Shown here piece after piece: positions 11,915 to 23,281 of a stretch of 64,000 bases of DNA; position 1 is the stretch's first letter; every line of letters starts with the position of its first letter. A model generated the notes under the pieces. The model was not told the origin of the DNA. It was given only the letters and a program-made list of their open reading frames with translations, and made no database searches. Source of the stretch: Dermatemys mawii (lineage: Eukaryota; Chordata; Testudines; Dermatemydidae); NCBI GenBank assembly GCA_007922305.1, contig ML677334.1, forward strand, positions 18,278,969 through 18,342,968, written 5' to 3'. The position numbers and the translations under genes were made by a program.

Positions 11915-13590
11915 ATGCCTCGTACTTGTGTGAACAGTGCAGATAACTTCTGCTCTGTTTGTGGTGAAGTGACTTTTGCATCACAAAAGCGCAGTATAAC
12001 CACTATGGTTAAGAAAGCCTATCACCTTTATTTTGGCTGCAAAATTGGAGATCAGGACAAGAGGTGGGCCCCACACATATGCTGCAACACTTGTGCAACA
12101 AATCTTTGCCAGTGGTTGAACAGGAAAAGGAAATCTATGCCTTTTGCAGTGCCAATGATTTGGAGAGAGCCAACAGATCATATCAGCAATTGTTACTTCT
12201 GCATGGTGCCTCCAGTTGGGAAAGGTGTGTCAAAGAAGAAAAAGTGGACTGTGCATTATCCAAACATTCCATCAGCTATACGCCCAATACCCCACGGAGA
12301 AGGACTGCCGGATCCTGATGCACCAGCATCACTCTCACTTGAGTCAGACGAGGAAGAGGAAGAGGATGAAACTTCTGGTCCTGAACCATCAATGACACAG
12401 GACCCACATTTTCTCCCATCCTCCTCCTCTGAACCACACCTCAGAACACAAGCTGAACTGAATGACCTTGTCAGGGATTTGGAACTACCCAAGAGTAAGG
12501 CAGAGCTGTTGGGCTCCAGACTACAGCAGTGGAATCTCCTGGCAGGTGATGTTAGGGTTTCCATGTTCCGTGACCGTCAAAAGGATCTTGTCCCATTCTT
12601 CTTCATGGAAGGTGATCTTCTAGCCTGCAACAACATCGATGGTGTGATGGCAGCCCTCAACATCGTTCACGATCCAGATGAGTGGAGACTCTTCATTGAT
12701 TCATCGAAGACGAGTCTTAAAGCTGTTTTGCTGCATAATGGCAATGTTTTGCCATCAATTCCAGCTGGTCATGCAGTCCATATGAAGGAAACCTATGACA
12801 ACATGAAACCACTTTTGAGGTGCACAAACTATGACCAACATCAGTGGCAGCTTTGTGGCGATTTGAAGGTTGTTGCTCTCTTGCTTGGTCTGCAGACTGG
12901 ATACACAAAGTACTGCTGTTTTCTCTGCGAATGGGATAGTCGTGCAAGAGATTCCCACTACATCAAGAAAGACTGGCCACTCCGACAGTCATTGGAGCCT
13001 GGGAGGAAAAGTGTTCAGCATCCACCACTTGTTGAATCAAGGAAGATTTTGTTACCACCCTTACACGTCAAGCTGGGTCTGATGAAGAACTTTGTCAAGG
13101 CCATTGACAAAATACAAGAAGCTTTCAAGTACCTCCGTGGAAAATTTCCAAGGTTAAGTGAAGCTAAGATAAAGGAAGATGTCTTTGTTGGTCCTCAGAT
13201 TCGTGAACTTCTTCAAGATGATGCATTTGACCATGCACTGCGTGGCACGGAAAAGGCGGCTTGGAAAGCCTTCCAGTCGGAAGCAACAAGGCAGACAACT
13301 ACAGGTTGTTGGTGGAAAACCTCCTCAAGGCATACAAAAGCCTTGGTTGCAACATGTCACTAAAGAGACATTTTTTACACTCTCATCTAGATTTTTTTCC
13401 ACCGAACTGCGGAGCAGTGAGCGACGAGCACGGCGAGCTATTTCACCAGAACATTGCAACAATGGAGAAACGCTATCAGGGCAAATGGAGCCCATCAATG
13501 CTTGCAGACTATTGCTGGACAGTGACAAGAGATGCTCCATTTAATGAATACAAGAGACAAGCCAAGAAGCGCCGAGTAGACACTGAATAG
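11915..13590 (+). pseudogene. Transposase-like gene of copy 1, frameshifted by a 19-bp deletion
   Basis: The start matches the intact copy at 41023-42717: MPRTC followed by a cysteine-rich N-terminus. The frame is open to about 13280, where 19 bases present in copy 2 (41333-41351) are missing. After that the reading shifts to a premature stop at 13363. The original reading continues in another frame to 13590, and the total length is exactly 19 bases shorter than copy 2. The lost segment is bordered by TCGG on both sides in copy 2, so microhomology-mediated deletion is likely. Before the break about 14 residues differ from copy 2. This copy has Asp at residue 316 (GAT at 12860), where copy 2 has Asn. 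Confidence 0.88.
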
Positions 13591-14443
13591 GACTAAACTA
13601 TGTACATAATAGTTTTTTGCCTTTTGTTTCATAATACATTTTATTTATACAACCCTTTCGCTGATTTTTAAAGTGTTACATAAACAGGACAGGTGAAATA
13701 TTATCATGTAAAGCAATCATAAATACATGAAAAGACCTAGGTTTACAATTTATGATTAAAACTCTACTATCTACACAATATACATAGACATAAAATGTAA
13801 AAACTTAAATATCTGAAAAACAGTAGCCAGTTGTTTTAATTGTCATATTTGAATTCAGCACATCAAAATACATAATAAATATCACATTTTATCTCTGAAG
13901 CTGATGACTTCTAAAAAATTGTAGACCAGTGTTATAAACATCTCTGGGATTTCCACTTACATTGATTCAAACTCAAAAACCAAAACAGATATAAAACACT
14001 TGCCTATCATGAAATCAACAGTATTTAAATCTTCCTAAAGGTACATTCAGTATTAACTAAGAGAAAAGTATCATAATACAGGACTGGACAGGCCCTTCTG
14101 GAAAAAAACAGGAAACATAGGAAATATTCCCATGGCAGATCAGACCGAAATAAAAACCTGAATGTCCCTCCTTCCTATATGGCATTTTTGTGCCTCATGG
14201 ATTTACAAATTCTTTGATAACTAAACTGTCATTTCTAATCAGAGTTTTGATTAAAGCTTTTTAATATGCTTTTGAGACAGCTTTGACTGGGGTCTGAGAG
14301 CTTAAAGATCCTGAATATTTCCCTTTGAGGAAGCTGTGGTATAAAATACCACAGCAAATAATCTCTGTCCACAAAGATAGGACTCTTATTTAGCAAATTT
14401 AATCTACATCACAAAGAGATATTTAAAGTTCTTAGGATTTTAC

Positions 14444-14499
14444 GGAAGTGACAAAGAGTCCTGTGGCACCTTAAAGACTAACTAAAATTTTAGAGCATT
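14444..14499. mobile_element. 56-bp Penelope-like fragment with 12-bp target duplication
   Basis: The insert contains GTCCTGTGGCACCTTAAAGA and CTAACTAAA, matching the terminal wording of the Penelope-like element at 26712-27526. TTAGGATTTTAC occurs on both sides (14432-14443 and 14500-14511). This is a severely truncated insertion with an intact duplication. Confidence 0.7.
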
Positions 14500-15273
14500 T
14501 TAGGATTTTACAGACTCCAGTTAAGTCAGTCTTATTTCCTGAAGGAAAGGCAGCTTCTCCAAATGACAATAGATGTTTGGAGCACTCCAACAACTGAATA
14601 CAGAACTAAATATTACTGAATACAAACTCATGAACCTAATTCAAGATTGAAATCCTTTGGGGAAGAAAGTAGCTTGAACTGAGTGTATAGTCAGACTGGC
14701 CCCAATACAAATTATTGTCAGAAAGCACAACCAACCTCCAGTAACTCCTTGCTTAATGTTATAGTTCTATTCCTGAAAAATGCTACTTTACGCAAAATGA
14801 TGTTAAGTGAATCCAATTTCCCATAAGAATTAATATAAATAGGGAGGGTAAGGTTCCATGAAAAAAAATTTCAGACAAAAGATGATAGATATATAGACAC
14901 ACACAGTATAGATTTTAAATAAAAACAAGTGAATAATGTATATAGCAATGATTGCGAAGTTTGGTTGAGGTGATGGAGCCAGAGGGTGGAATATTTCCCA
15001 GGGAATGCCTTGCTGCTAAATGATGAACTAGCACTCAGCTGAGCCCTCAAGGGTTGACACATTTTGTTAATGTAGCCTCTCACTCTAGCAGGAAGCATGA
15101 ATGGAGGGAGGAGACACAATAGATGCCTGACACTGGTTGCAAACATTCCCTGCGGAAACTGAATGTCATGATGAACCTACAGTATCCTAATGAAGCACAC
15201 CACTCCCTTCACTTTCCAAAGTACCAGGGGGAGGAGACGGGTGCATGTATATGTGAGAAAGAGAGACATACTC

Positions 15274-15316
15274 TGTGTGTGTATGTGCGCGCGCGCGTGT
15301 GCGCGAGAGAGAGAGA
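15274..15316. repeat. Alternating purine-pyrimidine tract (TG/CG) followed by GA run
   Basis: A GTGTGTATGTGCGCGCGCGC tract runs into a (GA)n run. Alternating CG/TG can adopt Z-DNA under supercoiling, and the tract is CpG-dense for an intron. It lies inside the 14742-16132 element. Confidence 0.8.
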
Positions 15317-15444
15317 TGTATTGCCCCTTTAAATATGCTGACCCCACTCTAAGTACACTGCCTTTTAAAGAATATTAGCAGCTGCTGTCTCAACTTGCTA
15401 TCAGCAAGCTCTCTCCATCCTGAGCCCTGTTATGTCCCTGACAT

Positions 15445-15535
15445 AGGTGCTGACTTCATGGGTGCTCCGGGGCTGTCGCACCCATGGAAAAAAATAGTGG
15501 GTACTCAGCACTCACCAGCAACCCACTGATCAGCT
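15445..15535. repeat. Interspersed repeat shared with 49214-49296
   Basis: The segment around ATGGGTGCTCCGGGGCTG...CACCCATGG is repeated, diverged, at 49214-49296. Each copy has a short inverted pair (ATGGGTGCTCC/GCACCCATGG). It is a repeat family present at least twice in this window; the class is unknown. Confidence 0.5.
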
Positions 15536-17419
15536 GTTCAGCAGTGAGCAGGGGAAGAGGTGGAGTGGGGGTGGAAAGAAGCAAAGCACACTTGGGGAGA
15601 GGTTGTGAAGAGGCATAGTGAGGGTGGGGTCTTGGGGGAACAGGTGGGGCCTTGGAGTGGAGCAGGGGTGGAGCACCCACCCAACGAGAAGAAAGTTGGT
15701 TCTGTTGTCCCCTGCTCTGTGGAGATGGGGTACAGGGGCAGGAGCATGGAGAGGGAGACATCCTGACTCAGCACCCCTGTTTCCCCACACCTCCTGCACA
15801 CCAAGCAGGAGGTTCCCAGGAGCAGCTGCAAGGCAGTGGGCAGGAGCAGCACATGGCTGTGGAGGGAGGAACAGCTGAACTGTCGGCAATTGATAGCTTG
15901 CTGGGCAGCTGCCGCACAGGGAACTTAGAGGAGCTGATAGGGGAGCGAGGTTCCAAGCCCCCACCAGCTAATTTCAATGGGTTGCTCTTCCTGCAAGCAG
16001 TGGACATAGCAGGCAGCTGCCAAACAACATTATAAGAGATCACTGCGCAACTTTAAATGAGCATGTTCCCTAACTGATCACCAACGTAGCAATGAAACAA
16101 CATTAACAGAGACAATGTTAAGTGAGGAGTTAGTGTGTGTGAGAGGAAGGACTACCAGGTGAGTGGGTGTATGCGCTAGAACACAGCTGACACTAAGTAA
16201 CACCAAAAGCAACTTTATAAGACCCTACATCGCTCTAGAAATGGAGATCCTACAGAGTGTACATTCTGCAGGTTTTAAGAGAGTAGGGCAAAAGTGTCAT
16301 GTACTGCAGGGTCCTCTTCTATGTATGACCTGAAGTCTAAAACAGCCACACAAAGGGCAAATTCCCTCTTAGTTCAGTTGTGACATACGTACACCCAATT
16401 ATCATAAGAAAAGGAGCAAATCATATCTCGCTATCTTTTACTTATAAAAGCTACAATTCTACTCCACTTCAGTGGAATCATCAGATATCTTCTAATCAAT
16501 TGAAGTCTGCAGACCTGTGCATGGTCAATGGAATGTTGGGAGATTGTTAGCTATAATTAAAGAATGAGACTTTTAGTTTTTATAATTTCAGAATACTATA
16601 TTTTGTGCATGAATAAAGTCTGTTTAAAAAACTTTTAAAACTCTGCCAAGTCAAGTCCAATTTTCATGAGACAGATGTGCCTTTTAAATTTTCAATTTCA
16701 GTGCCTTCCGCTGAGGCTGAACAGTTGTTTTTAAAAAAAGCCACAAATATTTATTCTTAGCAGGAAATCTTCATTGTTTCCCCCTACTCATTCCATGCTT
16801 AAAAATGGCTCAATCACTTCTAATTAAACTTCGAGGGGGGAGAGGGAGGCAGGGAACTGCTCCCTGAGATTCACACCAAATTTCATCCAAGACTATTACT
16901 AGTAACTGAAATTCCCCTTTAATTGTAATGGAAATGCTCAAGAAACTGTATTTGTAGATATCTACACAATGACTGTAGTGTATGTTTTGCTCATGAAAGG
17001 GAGCCAACCTGGAAAAAAAAAACACTTTTTGTATATTCCTGCAATCCTAAAAATGTCTCTAATCTATTATTTAATACTCAACCGTACCATAGCCAGAAAA
17101 AGTTATCTTAGTGTATGTGCTTGGCTTGAAAATGTATTTTAAAATTTGATGTTATTGCAAGTATAATTAAAAGTTACGTTTTTAAATTCATCCAAAATAT
17201 AAATTCTAAGGAAAAACTCCACTCTCATAAGCATGCACAGCTCTAATTCATATCTGAGGGCAAGATGTGGGATAGCATTCTCACAGTACATGTAAGAGAG
17301 AGACTGCATCTCTGTGGGTTAACGTTTGTCTGTTATCTCATACTATTGAAATACTTATCAAGGTGAAAAATAAAATATTTTTATTCAGTTAAAATATAAA
17401 AAAATTAAAATGCACTTAC

Positions 17420-17475
17420 TGAAAAGGTGTAAATAGAAATGATAACGTAGTTTCCTTCTTCTGAGTCATCTTAAT
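17420..17475 (-). CDS. PIGN: PIGN coding exon 11
   Basis: Fifty-six bases (18 codons plus 2) between a TGCAG acceptor and a GTAAGT donor. The peptide begins IKMTQKK and ends SFLFTPF, which matches the conserved segment just before the first membrane-spanning part of PIGN. It continues the phase-0 end of exon 10 and leaves a phase-2 split codon, so the next exon must supply one base. That exon was not found in the window. At only 18 codons, the call rests on peptide identity and consensus splice sites together. Confidence 0.9.
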
Positions 17476-18472
17476 CTGCAAACAAATTACGAAAGCAATG
17501 AACATAAAAGTCATAGCTAGAAATGAATGTTCGCAAAATGTTTAGGTTGAAATATGAAAGGTTCTTAATGCTGTAAAAAAGCATCAAAGGTCAAATTTTT
17601 ACCACAATGGATGGGTTTGGGGCTTTCTACTCTTGTAAATAGTTAAGAGTTCCATACAACTCTTTGCAGTGCTGAAAGAGTACCCCTAAAGATTCAGTCA
17701 TGCTCTTAGAAAGGCAAATGTGAGCCGAGAGGTGCAAGCTGGAGTTGACGTGGGGGGAGCGGGCTGCTGACTGCCTGCCATGAGGATGGCAGGTAAGTCG
17801 GCCGAAGATACGCCCACTCCAGCTATGTTATTCACATAGTGGAAGTTGCGTATCTTTAGTTGATCCCTCCCCCTAGTGTAGACCAGCCCTTTGCTCCATG
17901 AGCAAGCAGGTACTTGTTACCTTCTGATTAAGTTGTTAATTGGCCCTGAACTTGTTTGGAATGTTCCAACCCCAGTTGCATTGAAAACAGATTCTCCACT
18001 CATGATCTATAGCAACCCACTTATCTTTTCAGATATCACAGTTAAATTTAGGGTCAATTTCTGCCCTCATGTAAGCAAGCATTGCTCTCATTGACTTCAA
18101 TTTGAGTGGCGCACACACACCTGATGCCCAGCTGGACTCTTAGAAATTAAATTCTCTACACCAGAATAAAGCACAATAATCATTATTGAACTTCATTTAT
18201 GCTTAGGGCAATAAAAAGAACTAATTATGCAAAAAAGTTAAAGTTTTTCTTAAATGTAAACAAGATATTTCCAATCTTACACAGATCTGCTTTTTATCTT
18301 TTATCTATTTCAAATCATATAATATGTACATGTGATTTCCCTTTTACTCTGACTTTCAATATATCATCAAAATGTTATCTTAGATGTATATACTATACTG
18401 TAGTACCTTTTAAACAGAGCGGCATGAAATATTTTTCATATCAAATGTTTACATGAATGTTAATTTACTTAC
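17476..18472 (-). other. PIGN: PIGN intron 10
   Basis: About 1.0 kb. It holds a truncated MITE at 17716-17889. The rest is AT-rich and I see nothing else in it. Confidence 0.9.
17716..17889. mobile_element. Truncated MITE ending CTAGTGTAGACCAGCCC
   Basis: A GC-rich island in AT-rich intron ends in CCCCCTAGTGTAGACCAG, the usual terminal wording of a turtle MITE family. It contains a short inverted pair (CTGCCTGCCATGAGGATGGCAGG). The opposite terminus is missing, so the copy is 5'-truncated or diverged. Confidence 0.45.
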
Positions 18473-18565
18473 CTTAAACTGCTCAAGAATCTGAACAGCA
18501 TTTGTAAACATGCACTCAGCTTTGAAATGAGCACTATTATTCAGATAGTCCAAAGGCAGAACTCC
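18473..18565 (-). CDS. PIGN: PIGN coding exon 10
   Basis: Ninety-three bases, exactly 31 codons in phase 0, with a TTTGCAG acceptor and GTAAGT donor. The peptide starts GVLPLDYL and ends AVQILEQFK. This region follows the conserved GVPFPLNSV segment and precedes the linker to the membrane domain. It is not part of the metal site. Confidence 0.95.
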
Positions 18566-19027
18566 CTGCAAACATTAAACATGAATTAACAAGATTCATA
18601 TTTGGTCAAATAATTCAAGACTACACAAAACAAAGTAAAACTAGTTACAATTACCTAAATATCTATTGTTATAAACTACAACAAATACTCTTCTTCTAAT
18701 TATTCCTCTGTATCAGACCTAATCAATATCAGACGCATAGTATAAGATTTATCTTTCTCAAACCTCACAGAAAAAAATTCTGAACAGAAGAACATATATT
18801 TTATATTATGTAATTTATCTGCAACAAATTAACAAGCCAATTAAGGCTGAAGAAGTGAAGCTTAAAAGCAACTAAAGACAAAGGATGATCTTTTGGCAGA
18901 GAACTGGGATGCAGAAGATCTCAGGGACAATCCTGCTTCCATTTAAGTCAAAGAAAGCTTTCACCAACACCAATATCCTTGATTTCAAGATTAAACCCTT
19001 GGGGGCTATTATTGGTTGGCGACATAT

Positions 19028-19180
19028 TTGAAGTGGAACATCAAGTAAATCACTTCACCTCTGTGCCTCAATTTCTCCATTTGTAAAATAAGACATAGCA
19101 CTCGCAGAGATCATCTTTCAAAGATCTGTAAGCACTTTACAAAGATACATAGATATCATTATCTCTATTTTACAATTTGG
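19028..19180 (+). repeat. MIR-like SINE / core fragment
   Basis: CACTTCACCTCTGTGCCTCA, then ATTTCTCCATTTGTAAAATA, is close to the conserved core of MIR. It is followed by GATCTGTAAGCACTTTACAA and a TATCATTATCTCTATTTTAC stretch seen in the same old repeat class. Confidence 0.6.
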
Positions 19181-19571
19181 GAAAGTGACATACAAAAATG
19201 ATTCCACCACCACCCCCTTTTTACGCCCAATGCTGAATGTACATATTTTACTGTAAATCTGTTGTGGGTTTTTGCATCTTCATATGAAATCTCTCCAGAA
19301 GACAAAAGTCTGACTTTTAATTAGTGAGCAGAACCTTTTGTTACACTAATATGAAGTAAATCTTTTTTGAATTACTACAAGTTTTGGGTCCATTAATATT
19401 CTCTCTTTGTTCTCCTCCTCCTCCTCTCTTAATAAATCCATGTACCATACTATACTATGTTTTCAAAATGTATCTGTTTCCCTCTAAAGGCTCAGATTCT
19501 TTCCTGTGCCAAGGTCCACTTAGTGCAAGAGAATGGAGCTAGGCTGGAAGGGAATTGTTATTGCTCCCTAA

Positions 19572-19766
19572 AGGCTTGTCTACACAGGAAAATTCACCAG
19601 CATAGCTTCCAAAGTGGAGTAATTTTTGTAGAATAAAGTCATATTTATTTCCACACAGAGTGTTCACCTGAGGGAGTAAGGGGCTATACCAGCATAGATT
19701 TAACGGAATAGTTATTCCAGTATATCTATGCGGTCAATTTCCCAGACACATGTAGTAGAAAGCCCT
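19572..19766. mobile_element. MITE with AGGCTTGTCTACACAGG end
   Basis: The left end reads AGGCTTGTCTACACAGG, and the reverse complement of the right end reads AGGGCTTTCTACTACATGTG, an imperfect inverted pair. The 195-bp body has no coding capacity. It appears to be the same terminal family as 49190-49575. Confidence 0.55.
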
Positions 19767-20746
19767 AATTCTCAACCTTGTGAATCTCCAATCCCAGTCC
19801 CAGTATAAAATTAAACAATCCCATACAAATGTGCTTTCTAACCTACATCATCAGCTGGCAATGGTCCTCAGAGGTGTTCTAGTGACACCCTCTACTTGGC
19901 TTGAGAGAAAGAATGGCACAGGGACTGAATAAGCTAGCTTTATACCAACAAAAAATTCTCCCAGCACTAGGGGAAGTTTCAGCTGAAAATGAGCGCAAAG
20001 AGGCAGGACCAGAAGACAGAATCCAAAATCTCCAGAAAAGTTTTTTATTATTTTTTTAAATAAATGCTTTTGCTTTTCCCCTGTTAACTTTTATTATGTA
20101 CTGTATAAGCATATATGAGGTAAGCAATATAAAAGCAAATTAAAGCTTTAGTTGTTAATTAGGGCTAAATAAAGAAATTTTGTTCCATTACATGAGACAG
20201 ACATTGATCGACAGAAATAATGGAAACAGATAAATTGCAAGATCTATCCCAAATAACGAATCAAATCATTAGCTAACCTAATGAAATGTCATCTCAACTA
20301 ACTAATTAGAATAAAAATAACTAAACATTAAACTTCAGGAATTTTTCTTTTTTAAAGTTTCAGCTCTTACAATTAAAAATAACTACAGCTCATACCGTAT
20401 TATATCCTTACAGAAAAATAACAGAGTATGTGCATGGATTAAGTAAAAAGTAAAAGTATTTGCATGGTTTAAGTACAAAGGTGGCCATTTAATACTTTCA
20501 GAATTACAGGTTACAATGGATCAACGACTTTCATCATTTAAAACATTATGTTACACATTACAAAATAATATAAAAGAGGCAGATTGTATCTGCTTAGGCC
20601 TTAAGGCTGCCAATACTTATTCTTATATCCTTGACTAGTCCCATTTAATTATGGCAAAAGTTTGCAAAATCCTCTTTTTTCATCTTTTTCCCCCCAAGAA
20701 TATGCAACCTTTTTAAAAGTAAATCTCATGTTTTTGTATTTCTTAC

Positions 20747-20806
20747 CACAGAATTAAGGGGAAAAGGAACACCAATAAGGGAAGCCATCAGCGGTGCTAT
20801 ATCAGC
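20747..20806 (-). CDS. PIGN: PIGN coding exon 9
   Basis: Sixty bases, 20 codons in phase 0, with a GCACAG acceptor and GTAAGA donor. The peptide begins ADIAPLMASL and ends PFPLNSV. This is the conserved segment where luminal EPT-family enzymes read 'DIAPLM..LIG', at the C-terminal end of the catalytic fold. Confidence 0.96.
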
Positions 20807-22854
20807 CTGTGCAAACAAAAATGTTTTCAGTTGAGCATGCTTCAAAATGTTTAAAGTATCCAGAAATTTAGACTAATTTTAAGAATATATCTGTATTTTG
20901 AAATATGAATAGTATCATATCTGTTAGAATCTATCACAGCATTAAAGCACTCCAGCAAAGTAATATTTTTCAATGTTTAAAATAATACTCTTGATTCTGA
21001 ATGGAATCAAAATTTGAGTTTTCAGAACGAGTTTTAAAGTTTTATCAAATTAAAGCCATTTCATAATTCAACAGATTTATATATTAAAACTTAACATTTT
21101 AAAAAATAAATTCACTTTTAAAAGTTCATTAAAAACCCTAGGTTTTTTTTTTAATTCAAAATTCAATATCTCCTTCTCTGTGTTTTATCAGAGAAATTTA
21201 TCTTTTTTTTTTTTCCCATTATAGGGTTAGGTTCTGATACCCTGTCATGCTGAGTTCCCTCTTATTCCATGAACTTCAATAGGACTACTCATGGAATAAA
21301 GGTACTTATTCATTATCTGGATCTTAGTATTTTTATCATTTCTATTTTCCTTAACATAAAAAGACTAGAAATCAATATCCTTAGCCACACTGATGTAAAT
21401 CTGAAGTTACTCCACTGAAGTAAATGGAGATTTACTTCAGATTTACCTATGCACCAAAGGAGAATCTGAGTCACTATTTGCAGATGGCAAAACACCCAAA
21501 GTCCTGCTGTGCCATTGATTTTTAAGCAGAACTCCTCACTGGAATTTCCAGTAAGGAGTTCTGCTTAAATCAAATATGTAGCAAACGATAACATACTATT
21601 TGTCACAGACAAAACTAACTTTGTTTCTAAGTCATTTATCAAGTACACATTGAAACTGAAGACTCCTTTCTACACTTATGCGGAAAGAAGATTTCACAAT
21701 GCTTACAGACCAAAAGACTTGTATTCATTTTCAAAAGTGCTTGCCATGGCTCTGCTTTCAGTAGTTTCTACTCTAAACCTCTTTTTTTGGTTGCTCATAA
21801 CTTTCACCTTCTAGGCTGAATTTCCCATCATTGGCCCCTTTCCTGAAGGTGATTTATTTTAGTTGAAGCAAAACTGTTACAGCTGGTCTGAGCTCCCGAA
21901 AAGTTAAATCAATCAATCAAATTAACCCTTCACTATGTTTTTTTCCCATTAGAACAAATTTCTTGCTGTGTAATTTCTTAGCTATATTGCTAAAACAGCT
22001 AGTGACAGAGTAATAAAATTCAGCATGAAAATAGACCTCACAGAGACATACTGTTTAGTACTCTAGTGAAAAGTGGTTTTGATTTGACCAAGATAGCAGC
22101 ACTTGAAAATTACAAGCAGCACAGGCACTGAAATGTGCAGTTTCTGAACGCCACACTGCACAGCCAGACATGGCAAACTTCTTTGTATAGTGCAGATGAT
22201 CATGGGATGAGGCAATTACCACATAACATCTTGCTTCAGTCCCTGGGTATCTTTGTAAGGTGGGCAGGGGAACAAGCTACAGGCTCAGCTCCAGCAGAAC
22301 CTGCAAGGTGCACAATGTTTGAGGAGCGCTGCCATGCACTTCCTAAGATCTGCAGATAGAACCCCTTTCTAAAGCCCTTAGATGTTATGCAAACTCTATA
22401 TGAGCAAAGGAGACGGACTCCATACCACAGACTTTTTAGGGGCGTGAGACAGGACATTCAAGTGGTATGGAATTTACATAAATTATTGCCAATATTTTTG
22501 AAATTCGCCTTTGTCAGTATCATCACACAGGTTTTGTAAACTTTCGAAGAGAGTATGTGATTGTGTCCTTAAAAACTGCATTGTAATGCATCCAGAGAAA
22601 GGGAAAGTTGCACCTAGTGGTTGCACTAACTGATGCAGATAGCTGTGAGTGTCTGAGGATGGAATTTTTCCCAGACACGTGTAGTTTCCGAGGGCAGTAA
22701 CCTGTGTCATTTAATATTTAAGCGGCAAATTCTGGAAAAATATGTTAGCACAATCACTCATTCTTCCATAAATTCCTTTATAAATCTGGTGTGGGAGATA
22801 ACATTAACTCAAAGAGGAAAGTTAGTGAGCTTTTGAGTAGGATACATTTAATAC
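20807..22854 (-). other. PIGN: PIGN intron 8
   Basis: About 2.0 kb. It holds palindromic old-repeat wording at 21375-21450 and a near-perfect 49-bp palindrome at 21521-21569. The rest is AT-rich with nothing recognised. Confidence 0.9.
21521..21569. repeat. Near-perfect palindrome, 24-bp arms
   Basis: The arms 21521-21544 and 21546-21569 are reverse complements with one mismatch (23 of 24), separated by the single base T at 21545. The arm begins TTTAAGCAGAACTCCT. There is no terminal duplication or coding content. Confidence 0.9.
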
Positions 22855-22895
22855 CTGGTTGACATCCAGCCTCTTCCATTCCTCCAGTTTCCATT
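22855..22895 (-). CDS. PIGN: PIGN coding exon 8 (41 bp)
   Basis: A very short exon: two bases complete the Glu codon split from exon 7, then 13 codons read WKLEEWKRLDVNQ. The acceptor is TCTTTCAG and the donor GTATTA. The LDVNQ wording is strongly conserved in PIGN. Its phase (1 in, 0 out) exactly joins exons 7 and 9. Confidence 0.95.
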
Positions 22896-22949
22896 CTGAA
22901 AGAAACAACAGAGCACATGAGCAGCTGATCCAGGCAAATTTTAGATCAG

Positions 22950-23281
22950 TGATATTCAGACCGAGACTCATAAGCCACAAGTGGCTCTTTAATGGGTCTC
23001 CTGCCCATCTTTGCAACACACGATATTAAAACACTGTGATTTAATTAACCAGCCTAAGTTATTAAACACTCAGGATACTTTTACTATGTTATTAACCAAT
23101 TGTAGTTGATAAAGTAATAATACTGGGTCAGTCTTTTTGCTGTGAGAATAATATAATTCAATATTTCTATGGTCATATTGTTTAAATATGAATATACAGT
23201 ACTATAGCAAATGAAACTATCACTTCACGTGCCTGTGGCTCTTTTGGGTAATGTTGATGGCTAATTTGGCTCCTGAATCAC
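22950..23281. mobile_element. hAT-type MITE (CAGTGATATTC...GAATCACTG)
   Basis: The ends form an inverted pair, CAGTGATATTCAGAC against GGCTCCTGAATCACTG. The interior includes AAGCCACAAGTGGCTCTTTA near the left and GTGGCTCTTTTGGGTAATG near the right. I recognise the wording as a high-copy turtle hAT family. Flanking octamers match poorly, so the copy is probably old. Confidence 0.65.

Larger units (their letters stand above)
11405..13931 (+). mobile_element. CACTA-like DNA transposon, copy 1 (broken transposase)
   Basis: The borders were found by comparing this copy with the inverted copy at 40679-43230; similarity stops at the same point in both. The left end reads CACTGCTCTACA, and the reverse complement of the right end reads CACTGGTCTACA. 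Imperfect pairing continues inward (GCTTCTGAAATAA against GCTTCAGAGATAA). TTA flanks both sides (11402-11404 and 13932-13934). CACTG termini with a 3-bp duplication fit the CACTA/EnSpm group. The length is 2527 bp, against 2552 bp for copy 2. A subterminal motif array lies at 11696-11777. The transposase has a 19-bp deletion. Confidence 0.85.
14742..16132. mobile_element. Non-autonomous DNA transposon, about 1.4 kb
   Basis: The left end reads TAACTCCTTGCTTAATGTTA and the right end is its near inverse, TTAAGTGAGGAGTTA, giving imperfect terminal inverted repeats of about 17-20 bases. The interior includes a GA/GC-rich part (15450-16020) with several overlapping open frames on both strands that follow from composition. 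No transposase domain is visible, and the target duplication was not resolved. A different repeat family begins inside it near 15445. Confidence 0.6.
1..17419 (-). other. PIGN: Intron after PIGN coding exon 11 (incomplete)
   Basis: No further PIGN exon was found here: neither the next conserved segment nor an acceptor site in the required phase 2 was visible. The stretch is AT-rich and holds MITE-like elements (1331-1806, 1928-2218, 4081-4202, 8103-8290, 9097-9341), LINE 3' debris (2290-2815), a Penelope-like fragment (6850-7023), a microsatellite (10597-10635), one transposase-bearing element (11405-13931) and a larger non-autonomous element (14742-16132). The stretches 1-1330, 2816-4080, 4203-6849, 7142-8102, 9350-10596 and 16133-17419 hold nothing I recognise. 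Confidence 0.7.
18566..20746 (-). other. PIGN: PIGN intron 9
   Basis: About 2.2 kb, AT-rich. It holds a MIR-like SINE fragment (19028-19180) and a MITE (19572-19766). Nothing else was recognised. Confidence 0.9.

Noticed and set aside
15456..16043. Several overlapping 90-140 codon frames on both strands
   Set aside because: GC/GA-rich repeat interior lacks stops by composition; no protein family recognised.
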